Below, in pieces: positions 49,608 to 57,873 of a stretch of 64,000 bases of DNA. Below the pieces are notes generated by a model, which was not told the DNA's origin, searched no databases, and worked only from the letters and a program-made list of their open reading frames with translations. The translations under genes and the position numbers were made by a program. The stretch is taken from positions 124,001 to 188,000 of the forward strand of contig JBBSFB010000001.1 of assembly GCA_038239145.1 (NCBI GenBank). The letters run 5' to 3'. Position 1 is the first letter of the stretch. Every line of letters begins with the position of its first letter. The stretch is from PALSA-610 sp038239145. Lineage in GTDB: Bacteria > Actinomycetota > Acidimicrobiia > IMCC26256 > PALSA-610.

Positions 49608-51010
49608 TGCAGGTGCTCCGTTCGACCGCGTCGCGTACCGGAGCCGCTGCCGCTGAGGTCGAGCCGGCGATCCATGTCGCTGCGCATGAGGTTGCCAGGA
49701 TCGAGGTTGGCGCGCTGCTCGCGCCAATCGTCGAGGCGGGGATACATCGCCTGCAGCAGCTCCGGGCGCAGGCGCGCGTCCTTGGTCAGGTAGACACGCC
49801 CGCCGGCGGCGACGACCATCTCGTCGAGCCGGTCGAGGAGACCGGCGATACCGGGCGCCGTGGGAATGTCGAGCGCCAGTGTCCAGCCCGGCATCGGGAA
49901 CCCGATGAGCGAACGGCTGTCGTGCTCGAAACGCTTGAGCACGGCAAGGAACGTGGGGATGCGCGCCGCGCTGAAGTGTTCGAGCGCTCGGCGGATCACG
50001 TGCTCTTGACCGAAGGGCACGACGAACTGGTACTGGACGAATCCCCGCGATCCGTAGATGCGGTTCCAGTTCCGCACGCGGTCGAGCGGAAAGAAGAACT
50101 GCTTGATTCCTTCCACGTGGCGCCGCCGCGCGCGCGGCGCCTTGCGGAACCACATCTCGTTGAAGGCCCGAACGGTCAGCTCGTTCAGGAGAGTGTTCGG
50201 GAGCCACGGCGGCGAACCGACCAGGGTGCGGGGCTCGTAGGCGCGCGCGGCCGACCGGTCGTGCGTGGAGAGGTCGTCGAGGGTCGCATGGTTGCCCCGG
50301 GTCAGTACCGAACGGCCCAGCTGACGGCCCGAGGCGAGGCAATCGATCCACGCCACCGAGTAGCGATACTCGTGATCACCGGCGAGCATGCGATCCATGC
50401 AGTCGTCGACGTCGGTGGCGCGTTCGGTGTCGCACACGATGCGCGAGGTCTCCACCGGCTGCAGTTGGAGCGTCGCCTCGGTGATCACGCCGGTGAGACC
50501 CATTCCACCGCTCGTGGCCCAGAACGGATCCGCGTCGGCACCGGGCTCCAACTCACGGGCGCCGGTCGCGGGGGTGACGACACGCATGCGGTCGATGTAG
50601 TCAGCGAAGGAGCCGTGGCGGAACTTGCCGTGGATGTCGGAGGCGATAGCGCCGCCGATCGTGACGTGGCTGGTGCCGGGTATGACCATCGGGAACCAGC
50701 CGAGCGGCAGCACCGTCCGCAGGAGGCGGTCGAGGCTCACACCGCTCTCGACCGTGACCGTGCCCTTGTCGACGTCGATGGCGAGCACGGAATCGAGATG
50801 GCGGGACGAGATCACGTCGCCGCCCGCGTTCTGCGCGGCATCACCGTAGGAACGGCCGAGGCCGCGCGCGATCACACCGCGAGCGCTCGGGGCGGTGACC
50901 CGGGAGACGATCTGCTCGAGGTCGTCGGGCTGGTGCACCGTGGCGAGGGTCGGCGAGGTGCGCCCCCAGCCCGTGAGCAGTTCGGCGCCGGCCGAGTCGG
51001 GTCCGGCCAC
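49604..51010 (-). CDS. dprE1: Decaprenylphosphoryl-beta-D-ribose oxidase DprE1
   Basis: This 468-residue FAD-linked oxidase (VAO family) converts decaprenylphosphoryl-ribose to its 2-keto form. It has the FAD-domain segments RGLGRSYGDAAQNAGG, IPGTSHVTIGGAIASDIHGKFRH and SGGMGLTGVI, and the C-terminal YLTKDARLRPE with the conserved Lys. The segment matching mycobacterial GWNICVDFP reads GWTLALDIP here, so Ala379 replaces the Cys387 that benzothiazinones attack. Starts at GTG 51010, one base after the UbiA-like stop. Confidence 0.92.
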   Translation of the reverse strand: MAGPDSAGAELLTGWGRTSPTLATVHQPDDLEQIVSRVTAPSARGVIARGLGRSYGDAAQNAGGDVISSRHLDSVLAIDVDKGTVTVESGVSLDRLLRTVLPLGWFPMVIPGTSHVTIGGAIASDIHGKFRHGSFADYIDRMRVVTPATGARELEPGADADPFWATSGGMGLTGVITEATLQLQPVETSRIVCDTERATDVDDCMDRMLAGDHEYRYSVAWIDCLASGRQLGRSVLTRGNHATLDDLSTHDRSAARAYEPRTLVGSPPWLPNTLLNELTVRAFNEMWFRKAPRARRRHVEGIKQFFFPLDRVRNWNRIYGSRGFVQYQFVVPFGQEHVIRRALEHFSAARIPTFLAVLKRFEHDSRSLIGFPMPGWTLALDIPTAPGIAGLLDRLDEMVVAAGGRVYLTKDARLRPELLQAMYPRLDDWREQRANLDPGNLMRSDMDRRLDLSGSGSGTRRGRTEHLQ

Positions 51011-51011
51011 G

Positions 51012-51926
51012 TCAGGAACCGTGTACCGCGATCGCGAAGAGGATCGCCCAGCTCGCGCCCATCAACAACAGCACCCGGTCGCCGAGCACCAGTTCCTCGG
51101 GCGCGCCGCCGCGACCCTGCTCGAGGAGAAGCGCATAGCGCAGGATCCCGAGCACGAACGGGATGATCGCGAGCTCGAACCAGACCTGGTTGCCGACCGC
51201 CGACGATCGTTCGAACGCCCACAGGCAGTACGCGAGGATCGTGACGCTCGACGAGACCGCGCGTACGTAGCTGAGGTACTCGCGCGAGTACATCGCGAGC
51301 GTCGGGCGGTGCTTTCCCGCCTGCTCGCCGAGCTCCATCATCTCCGCGTGGCGCTTGCCCGTCACCATGAAGAGCGACGCGGACCCGGCCACGATCAGGA
51401 ACCAGGGTGAGATCGTGACGCCCACCGCCACACCACCTGCGATCGTGCGCAGCACGAAACCGGAGGCGACGCACGCGAGGTCGAGGACGGCTTCGTGCTT
51501 GAGCCAGATGCTGTACAGGATTGTCTGCAGCACGTACCCGCCGACTACGAGCGCCAGCTCCCATCGCGCTGCAAACGAAAGCGCGATCGCAGCGGCGAGC
51601 AGCAGTATCCCGCCGGTCGCGGCCGTGCGGACCGATATCTCGCCCGAAGCGACCGGTCGCCGGCGTTTGCCGGGATGGCCCCGATCGGCTTCGGCGTCGA
51701 GCGCGTCGTTCAAGAAGTACGTGCCACTCGCGGCGAGGCAGAAGCAGACGAACGCGATGCCGGTCCGGAACAACGCGGTGCCGTCGCCCAGCAGTCCGGC
51801 CGCGCCCGGGGCCGCGATCACGAGCACGTTCTTGATCCACTGCTTCGGGCGCGCGAGCCGTAGGAGCGCGGGAACCTTGTGCGCGGGTTCGTCCTCGGAG
51901 GGGAGCTCGGCTCGGAGCGCGCACAT
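51012..51926 (-). CDS. UbiA-family prenyltransferase, decaprenyl-phosphate phosphoribosyltransferase-like
   Basis: The 304-residue membrane protein has about nine helices and the two Asp-rich sites of the UbiA family: NDALDAEAD (73-81, NDxxDxxxD) and the second loop with KHEAVLDLACVASGFVLRTIAGG. N-terminal LLRLARPKQWIKNVLVIAAP is typical of DPPR synthase (Rv3806c-like), which joins PRPP to decaprenyl phosphate. Operon position before dprE1-dprE2 supports this over a quinone or haem role. Confidence 0.9.
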   Translation of the reverse strand: MCALRAELPSEDEPAHKVPALLRLARPKQWIKNVLVIAAPGAAGLLGDGTALFRTGIAFVCFCLAASGTYFLNDALDAEADRGHPGKRRRPVASGEISVRTAATGGILLLAAAIALSFAARWELALVVGGYVLQTILYSIWLKHEAVLDLACVASGFVLRTIAGGVAVGVTISPWFLIVAGSASLFMVTGKRHAEMMELGEQAGKHRPTLAMYSREYLSYVRAVSSSVTILAYCLWAFERSSAVGNQVWFELAIIPFVLGILRYALLLEQGRGGAPEELVLGDRVLLLMGASWAILFAIAVHGS

Positions 51927-51939
51927 GTGCCGGCCGCCG

Positions 51940-53274
51940 TCAGATCTCGAGGGGTTCGTGTTCGACGACCTGGACGAGATCGCCGAGCGATGCGCCGCCC
52001 CGGTTCATGCGCGGGAACAGCAGCGCGGCCATCACGATGGCGGCGGCGGCACCTCCACTGAGGAAGCCCACTTCGTTGCGCAGGATCAGGTCGTGTCCAA
52101 GGGCGACCGCGGCCACGAACGTGACGACGCCGACGATCCATGCGCACGCATTCTCTTTGTACGCCTTCAACGCGATCAGCCCCTGCGCAAGGGTGAGCGC
52201 CAGGATGAATGCGGTCGCCGCGAGCGTCAGCAGGAACATATCGCGGTTGCCCAGGTTCCATTTGCTCGAGAACAGGAGCTTGCCCGCCCAGGGGCCGAGC
52301 AGCGTCGCCGCGACGGTTCCGGTGACGCACATCGCCACCACGATCCCGATCAGCCGTTGCATCCCGTTGCGGAAGTCGTCGTGTTTGCCCGCGCTCGCCA
52401 ACGCGGCGAGGTTCGGCAACAGCGCGGCTTGGACGGCCTGGAACAACAAGAGCGGGACGCGGGCCACGAACAGTCCGGTGATGAAGTGCGAGCTCAGGTT
52501 CTTCTGACTCTCGTTCGCCAGCAGTTGCACACCGAGCACGCTCGCGTACGACAACAACTGGGCGAGCACTGATCCCAAGAGCAGCCACGCGAGCGCGCCG
52601 GAGAGCTCCGAGTAGGGCGCTTCCGGTCCGGGCGCGAGCAGCCCCCGCTGACCCCGCAACGAGATGACGACGGCGAAGAGGGGTGGCGCCGCGAGCGCGA
52701 AGCCGTAGACGCCGGCCGAGGAGACGCCCGCTGCGAACAAGGCGAGGCACGCGACGATGCGCACGCTTCCCTCCGCCCCGTGCATGAGGCCGTACGCGCC
52801 GAACCGGCCGTTGCCGGCGAGCGTGCCCCGAGTGATGAACGCGACGAAGTAGCAGGCCAACGCGACGAAGAGCCCGGCGAGCAACCAGGCCCGGCCGTTG
52901 AACAGGTGGTCGATGATCGGCCGATAGGCGATGCCGCACGCCGCCGACACCGCGAGGGTGAGCATCACGCCGAGCAGCGCGGCCCGTTTGACGACGGGAC
53001 CACCGCCGAGCCCGCGCACCCGCCGGGCCGCGACCGCGCGCCCGACCTCTTGCTCGAGCGGTTGGAAGAGGCCGGGCGAGAAGACGAACACCATCGCCCA
53101 CAGCACGTTGAGCGACGTGAAGTCGCTGTCGGACAGACGCTTGGCCGCGATGACCTGGAAGCCGTACGCGCTGAGACCGACGACGAGCAGGCCCGCGCCG
53201 ATGGCCCAGGTGCCCTCCGGTACGGGCAGCTTCTTGGCCGCGACCGCCAGTCGTTGTACGCGCTCGACCACCAA
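51940..53274 (-). CDS. MOP-superfamily polysaccharide flippase-like membrane protein
   Basis: This is a 444-residue protein with 12-14 predicted helices: GLLVVGLSAYGFQVIAAKRLSDSDF in the first, FQPLEQEVGRAVAARR after the second, and LFVARVPLLLFQAVQAALLPNLA in the middle. These are features of the Wzx/MurJ-like lipid-linked oligosaccharide flippases. It lies 13 bases upstream of the UbiA-like gene on the same strand and probably heads the operon. It may flip a lipid-linked sugar such as decaprenyl-phosphoryl-arabinose or the repeat unit of a surface glycan; both are inference. Confidence 0.83.
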   Translation of the reverse strand: MVVERVQRLAVAAKKLPVPEGTWAIGAGLLVVGLSAYGFQVIAAKRLSDSDFTSLNVLWAMVFVFSPGLFQPLEQEVGRAVAARRVRGLGGGPVVKRAALLGVMLTLAVSAACGIAYRPIIDHLFNGRAWLLAGLFVALACYFVAFITRGTLAGNGRFGAYGLMHGAEGSVRIVACLALFAAGVSSAGVYGFALAAPPLFAVVISLRGQRGLLAPGPEAPYSELSGALAWLLLGSVLAQLLSYASVLGVQLLANESQKNLSSHFITGLFVARVPLLLFQAVQAALLPNLAALASAGKHDDFRNGMQRLIGIVVAMCVTGTVAATLLGPWAGKLLFSSKWNLGNRDMFLLTLAATAFILALTLAQGLIALKAYKENACAWIVGVVTFVAAVALGHDLILRNEVGFLSGGAAAAIVMAALLFPRMNRGGASLGDLVQVVEHEPLEI

Positions 53275-53340
53275 CCGAATACGTTACTCGCCACCTCTTG
53301 GAACCGCGCCGGGACGTACGGTGACGAAACGGGCGCGGAC

Positions 53341-53346
53341 TAGCCT
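53341..53346 (+). promoter_or_regulatory. -10 box upstream of the lpd operon micro-ORFs
   Basis: TAGCCT ends exactly seven bases before the GTG at 53353, so a leaderless transcript would begin with that codon. Confidence 0.4.
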
Positions 53347-53352
53347 GACGAC

Positions 53353-53430
53353 GTGCGAAAACGGCGCATTCGGACCTCGATCGGCCGGACTTGGATCGGT
53401 GCGGTGACCGGAAGGCCATGTGGGCCGTGA
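53353..53430 (+). CDS. Possible leaderless 25-aa micro-ORF
   Basis: This very basic peptide (MRKRRIRTSIGRTWIGAVTGRP...) begins at the predicted +1 of a TAGCCT promoter and ends in a GTGA overlap with the next small ORF. Both features match the expression signals used elsewhere here, but the peptide is short and has no recognised family. It may only deliver ribosomes to the next ORF. Confidence 0.35.
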   Translation: MRKRRIRTSIGRTWIGAVTGRPCGP

Positions 53431-53519
53431 GTACCCGCCTGTACATCGTTCTCGCGGCGCTGACCGGCCTCGTGATCCTGGTCGCGTTCGCGTTGCAAGT
53501 CCTCCTCGTGAACCGATGA
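53427..53519 (+). CDS. Small single-pass membrane peptide, 30 aa
   Basis: The frame encodes MSTRLYIVLAALTGLVILVA and then FALQVLLVNR: one hydrophobic helix with a basic residue on each side, as in genuine small membrane proteins. The GTG overlaps the stop of the preceding micro-ORF; an in-frame ATG at 53418 is an alternative. It ends 27 bases before lpd, which has its own GAGAGGAAG ribosome-binding site. Function unknown; possibly a membrane tether or an unrelated co-transcribed peptide. Confidence 0.5.
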   Translation: MSTRLYIVLAALTGLVILVAFALQVLLVNR

Positions 53520-53546
53520 GGACATGATGAGAGGAAGCTCGACGAG

Positions 53547-54926
53547 ATGGCTGACGACTTCGATCTCGTAGTTCTCGGTGGCGGGCCCGGCGGATACGCG
53601 GCCGCGCTCTACGGAGCGAGCGCGGGCATGAGCATCGCCATCGTCGAGGAGCAGCGCGTCGGTGGCACCTGTTTGCATCGCGGATGTATCCCGGCCAAGG
53701 AGCTCCTGCAGACAGCCGAAGTGCTGCGGACCGTTCGGTCGGCCGCGGAATTCGGCGTCGTCACCTCCGACCCGGCGTTGCGGCTCGGGACCTCCCAGGC
53801 TCGCAAGCAGGCCGTGGTCGACCGGCTGACCTCGGGACTCGAGTCGCTGCTGAAGGGGCGCAAGGTCACGGTCGTCGCGGGCACGGGCGTGCTCGAGCCC
53901 GACGGCCGAACGATCAGTGTCTCCGACGGGAGCGCGATCAAGGGTCGGAACGTGGTGATCGCGACCGGGTCGTCGCCACGCGCGCTGGCGGTCGACGGCT
54001 TCGCATTCGACGACGACAAGGTCCTCTCGTCGGAGGAGGTCCTGCAGCTCTCCGAGGTGCCGGCCCGCGTCGCGGTGATCGGCGGCGGTGCGATCGGCTG
54101 TGAGTTCGCGTCGTTCTTCGTCGACGCCGGTTCCGAGGTCACGATCCTCGAGGCGCTCCCTCAGATCCTGAGCGGCGTCGACCAACAGGTCGCGCAGACC
54201 GTCGTGCGCGCGTTCCAAAAGCGCGGCATCAAGACGCAGACGGGCGTGCGCGTCCTCGGCTTCGAGGGTGGGGTGGTGCGCTTCGAAAGTAAAACGGGCG
54301 AAGAGCAACTCCCGGTCGACAAGGTCGTCGTGTCCGTGGGGCGCAAGCCCCGATCGGAGAACGTCGGGCTCGACGCCGCGGGCGTGAAGGTCGACGAGCG
54401 CGGCTTCGTGGTTGTCGACGGGAATATGCGCACGAGCGTCGACGGCGTCTTCGCCGTCGGCGACGTGGTCGCCACGCCCCAGCTCGCACACGTCGCGTTC
54501 TCGGAGGCTGTCGTCGCGATCAAGACGATGCTCGGCGAGTCGCCGATCCCGCTCGACTACGACAAGGTCCCGTGGGGCATCTACTGCCACCCGGAGGTCG
54601 CGTTCTGTGGGCTCACCGAGGCCCAGGCCGTCGAGCGCGGGTATGAGGTGGCGACGTCCGTGCACCGTTGGCTCGGCAATGGACGCGCGCTGATCATCGG
54701 TGAGACCGACGGCATGGTGAAGATCGTGTCCGAGCGCGGCGGCGCGATCCTCGGGGTGCACATCGCCGGACCGTGGGCGACCGAGCTGATTGCCGAGGCG
54801 TATCTGTCGGTCAACTGGGAGGCCACGCCCGCCGACATCGGTCTCCTGATCCACGCGCACCCGTCGTTGTCGGAGTTGTTCGGGGAGTCGGTGCTCGCAC
54901 TCACCGGCCGTTCACTGCACGGGTAG
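53547..54926 (+). CDS. lpd: Dihydrolipoyl dehydrogenase (E3)
   Basis: Lpd re-oxidises dihydrolipoyl groups of 2-oxoacid dehydrogenases and passes electrons to NAD+. The 459-residue flavoprotein has the FAD site VVLGGGPGGYAAALYGA, the redox-active disulfide C42-x4-C47 (GGTCLHRGCIPAK), the NAD site VAVIGGGAIGCEFASFF, the second FAD motif FAVGDVV and the C-terminal His-Glu pair in HAHPSLSE. It is followed 32 bases later by the E2 gene and then lipoate genes, forming a lipoyl-enzyme operon. Confidence 0.95.
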   Translation: MADDFDLVVLGGGPGGYAAALYGASAGMSIAIVEEQRVGGTCLHRGCIPAKELLQTAEVLRTVRSAAEFGVVTSDPALRLGTSQARKQAVVDRLTSGLESLLKGRKVTVVAGTGVLEPDGRTISVSDGSAIKGRNVVIATGSSPRALAVDGFAFDDDKVLSSEEVLQLSEVPARVAVIGGGAIGCEFASFFVDAGSEVTILEALPQILSGVDQQVAQTVVRAFQKRGIKTQTGVRVLGFEGGVVRFESKTGEEQLPVDKVVVSVGRKPRSENVGLDAAGVKVDERGFVVVDGNMRTSVDGVFAVGDVVATPQLAHVAFSEAVVAIKTMLGESPIPLDYDKVPWGIYCHPEVAFCGLTEAQAVERGYEVATSVHRWLGNGRALIIGETDGMVKIVSERGGAILGVHIAGPWATELIAEAYLSVNWEATPADIGLLIHAHPSLSELFGESVLALTGRSLHG

Positions 54927-54958
54927 AACAGGCGCTACCCGGCCAATCGAGGAGCTTC

Positions 54959-56287
54959 ATGGACGTCACGATGCCGCAGCTCGGCGAGACCGTCACCGAG
55001 GGCACCATCACGAAGTGGTTCAAGCAGGTCGGTGAGAAGATCGACGCGGACGAGCCGCTGTTCGAGGTGTCGACCGACAAGGTCGACTCCGAGGTGCCCG
55101 CTCCCCAGTCGGGGTTCGTCACCGAGATCGTGGTCCAAGAAGGCGAGACCGTGCCCGTCGGCGCCCGGCTCGCGGTGATCTCCCAGGACGCAAGCGGCGC
55201 GCCCGCGCCCGCGCCGGCTTCTCCAGCTCCGGCAGCTGCTCCCGCTCCCGCTCCCGCTCCCGCTCCCGCTCCCGCTCCCGCTCCCGCTCCCGCTCCCGCT
55301 CCCGCTCCCGCTCCGGCACCCGGCCCGGCCGCGGATGCGCCTGCGGTGGCCAACGGAGGCGGCACGGTGACGTCGCCGATCGTGCGCCGGCTCATCGCAG
55401 AACAGGGCCTCGACGCCTCGACCATCCGAGGCTCGGGCGAAGGGGGTCGCATCACCCGCAACGACGTGCTCGAGGCCGGGCGCGCCCGTGGTCCGGCCCC
55501 AACCGCCGCACCTGCCGCCCCGACGGCAGCCCCTGCGGCCGCGCCGGCTTCTCCGGCCGCCGTACGCGGCGTCGGCGACGAGATCGTCCCCTTCGACAAC
55601 ATCCGGCGGCGCACGGCCGAACACATGGTGCGTTCCCTCGCGACGAGCGCGCACGTCTACACGTCGGTACGAGTCGACTTCGAACGGGTGGAACGGGTCC
55701 GGAACGCGCATCAGGCCCAGTGGAAGGCGGAAGAGGGCTTCGCGCTCACGTACCTGCCGTTCATCACACGCGCCTTCTGCGACGTCGTGCACGACTACCC
55801 GCACGTCAACGCCAGTGTCGAAGGTGAGACGCTCGTCGTGCACCGCGACATCAACCTCGGGATCGCGATCGACCTGCAGTTCAAGGGCCTCATCGCGCCG
55901 GTGATCCGCAGTGCCGACGGCAAACGGCTCCGGCTCATCGCCCGCGAGATCCGCGATCTCGCGACGCGCGCGAAGTCGAAGCAGTTGGGTCCCGACGAGA
56001 TCGTCGGCGGAACGTTCACGATCACGAACATGGGTCCGTTCGGCACGACCCAGACGTTCCCGATCATCAACCAACCTCAGGTGGCGATCATGGCCACCGA
56101 CGGGATCCGCAAGGAACCGGTCGTAGTGGAGGGTCCCGACGGCGACGATGCCATCGCCGTGCACCACGTCGGGTTCCTGTCGCTGGCGTGGGATCACCGC
56201 GCGTTCGACGGCGCCTACGCGGCGTCGTTCCTGAACGCCTTGCGCAACGTGTTGGAGACGCACGATTGGGAAGCCGAGCTCGCGTGA
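54959..56287 (+). CDS. sucB: 2-oxoacid dehydrogenase E2 (dihydrolipoamide acyltransferase)
   Basis: This is the core subunit of a pyruvate or 2-oxoglutarate dehydrogenase complex, 442 residues. It has one lipoyl domain (1-~80) with lipoyl-lysine K41 in STDKVDSE, a Pro/Ala linker of about 28 residues, a peripheral-subunit-binding domain (SPIVRRLIAEQGLDASTIRGSG), a second Ala/Pro linker, and the catalytic domain with RRRTAEHMVRSLATSAHV and DHRAFDG. Many actinobacterial homologues have two or three lipoyl domains; this one has one. GAGGAG lies four bases before the ATG. Acyl specificity (succinyl or acetyl) cannot be fixed by eye. Confidence 0.9.
   Translation: MDVTMPQLGETVTEGTITKWFKQVGEKIDADEPLFEVSTDKVDSEVPAPQSGFVTEIVVQEGETVPVGARLAVISQDASGAPAPAPASPAPAAAPAPAPAPAPAPAPAPAPAPAPAPAPAPGPAADAPAVANGGGTVTSPIVRRLIAEQGLDASTIRGSGEGGRITRNDVLEAGRARGPAPTAAPAAPTAAPAAAPASPAAVRGVGDEIVPFDNIRRRTAEHMVRSLATSAHVYTSVRVDFERVERVRNAHQAQWKAEEGFALTYLPFITRAFCDVVHDYPHVNASVEGETLVVHRDINLGIAIDLQFKGLIAPVIRSADGKRLRLIAREIRDLATRAKSKQLGPDEIVGGTFTITNMGPFGTTQTFPIINQPQVAIMATDGIRKEPVVVEGPDGDDAIAVHHVGFLSLAWDHRAFDGAYAASFLNALRNVLETHDWEAELA
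55238..55314. repeat. (GCTCCC)n hexanucleotide microsatellite in the E2 linker
   Basis: Twelve perfect GCTCCC units plus five bases encode the Ala-Pro linker between the lipoyl and subunit-binding domains. Slippage would change linker length by Ala-Pro steps without shifting the frame. Confidence 0.9.
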
Positions 56288-57861
56288 CCCGCCGGGCGGG
56301 CTTACGGGTCCGGTGGCTCGGGGTCGTTCCGTACGCGGAGGCGGAGGTGCTGCAACGCGCCATCCACGAACACGCTGACGTCGACTACCTGCTCTTGCAG
56401 GAGCATCCGCACGTCTACACGCTTGGTTCGAGCGCGAAGGCCGAACACGTGCTGCGGGATCCGGCGACGCTCGGCGCCGATCTGGTCACGGCCGATCGCG
56501 GCGGCGACGTGACCTATCACGGTCCGGGTCAACTCGTCGGCTACCCGATCATCTCCCTCGCGGAGTGGAAGGCGGGCCAGCGCGACGTCGTCGCGTACGT
56601 CCGCAAGCTGGAAGACGTGTTGATCGCGGCGTGCGCCGACTTCGGCATCACGGCCCAGCGTTCCGTCGGTTTCACGGGCGTGTGGGTCGGAGACCGCAAG
56701 ATCGCGGCGATCGGGGTCCGGGTGTCCAAGGGCCGCACGCGACACGGCTTTGCGCTCAACGTCGATCCGGATCTTGCGATGTTCGACCACATCGTGCCGT
56801 GTGGCATTCGCGACCGCGGTGTCACCTCCGTCGCCGACGTGCTCGGCCGACCCGTCGAGATGCAGGCCGTCGTCGACAGTGTCGTCGCCCGATTCGGTGA
56901 GGTGTTCGAAGCGGGAGCTGTCGAACGCGAAGACGTCGCTTGGCACCGCCCGACGCTGCGCGCCGACGCCGGTGAGCGGCCGGGGGTCGAAGTGACGCTC
57001 ACCAGCAAACGGCCCGACTGGATGAAGGTGCGGGCTCGCTTCGACGACGGTTTCCTCGAGCTGAAGCAACTCGCCCGGAACCTTGATCTGCACACCGTGT
57101 GCGAAGAAGCGGGCTGTCCCAACATCTACGAGTGCTGGTCGGATCGCACTGCGACCTTCATGATCAACGGCGATCGTTGCACACGCGCCTGCGGTTTCTG
57201 TCAGGTCGACACCCAAAAGCCCCTCGCCCTCGACCTCGACGAACCCCAGCGGGTCGCCGACGCGGTCGCCGCGCTCGGGCTCGCGCACGCGGTCATCACC
57301 TGCGTCGCGCGTGACGATCTCCCCGACGGCGGCGCGTCGGGATTCGCGGCGACGGTGCATGCCGTCCGGGCCGCCAGTCCGGGGACCGCGGTCGAGCTCC
57401 TGATCGCCGACTGCAAGGGCGATCCGGCGTCGCTCGCCACGATCTTCGACGCTCGGCCCGACGTGCTCAACCACAACCTCGAAACCGTCGCCCGGATGCA
57501 GCGCGGCGTGCGCCCATCGGCCGGATACGCCCGGTCCCTCGCCGTTCTCGGCCGGGCGGGGGCGGCCGGTCTGGTGACCAAGTCGGGCCTCATCCTCGGC
57601 ATGGGCGAGACCGACATCGAGGTCCGGGCCGCGATGGCCGATCTCCGCAGCGTCGGCGTCGGGATCCTGACCATCGGCCAGTACCTGCGCCCGTCGGCGG
57701 CCCACCTCCCGGTGGCGAAGTGGTGGCACCCCGACGAGTTCGCCGCGCTCAAGGAGTACGGCGAGGCACTGGGCTTCGCGCACGTCGAGTCGGGGCCCCT
57801 GGTGCGCTCGAGCTATCACGCTCGGGAAGGCGCGGATCGGCTGGTTTCCACGCCGCACTGA
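56284..57861 (+). CDS. lipBA: LipB-LipA fusion: octanoyltransferase plus lipoyl synthase
   Basis: This is one uninterrupted 525-codon frame. Residues ~1-235 are LipB, which moves octanoyl from ACP to the lipoyl domain: DVTYHGPGQLVGYP, catalytic K139 in DRKIAAIGVRVS, catalytic C173 in HIVPCGIRDRGVTS. Residues ~240-525 are LipA, the radical-SAM enzyme that inserts two sulfurs: auxiliary cluster C273-x4-C278-x5-C284, radical-SAM C299-x3-C303-x2-C306, and the C-terminal RSSYH serine ligand. The junction is WHRPTLRADAGERPGVEVTLTSKRPDWMKV, with no stop between. The GTG overlaps the E2 stop (GTGA). All key residues of both enzymes are present. Confidence 0.93.
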   Translation: MTRRAGLRVRWLGVVPYAEAEVLQRAIHEHADVDYLLLQEHPHVYTLGSSAKAEHVLRDPATLGADLVTADRGGDVTYHGPGQLVGYPIISLAEWKAGQRDVVAYVRKLEDVLIAACADFGITAQRSVGFTGVWVGDRKIAAIGVRVSKGRTRHGFALNVDPDLAMFDHIVPCGIRDRGVTSVADVLGRPVEMQAVVDSVVARFGEVFEAGAVEREDVAWHRPTLRADAGERPGVEVTLTSKRPDWMKVRARFDDGFLELKQLARNLDLHTVCEEAGCPNIYECWSDRTATFMINGDRCTRACGFCQVDTQKPLALDLDEPQRVADAVAALGLAHAVITCVARDDLPDGGASGFAATVHAVRAASPGTAVELLIADCKGDPASLATIFDARPDVLNHNLETVARMQRGVRPSAGYARSLAVLGRAGAAGLVTKSGLILGMGETDIEVRAAMADLRSVGVGILTIGQYLRPSAAHLPVAKWWHPDEFAALKEYGEALGFAHVESGPLVRSSYHAREGADRLVSTPH

Positions 57862-57867
57862 GATAAT
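57862..57867 (+). promoter_or_regulatory. -10 box for the PPOX gene (leaderless)
   Basis: GATAAT begins one base after the lipBA stop codon and ends seven bases before the ATG at 57874. A leaderless transcript separate from the lipoyl operon is predicted. Confidence 0.5.
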
Positions 57868-57873
57868 GGGTGC

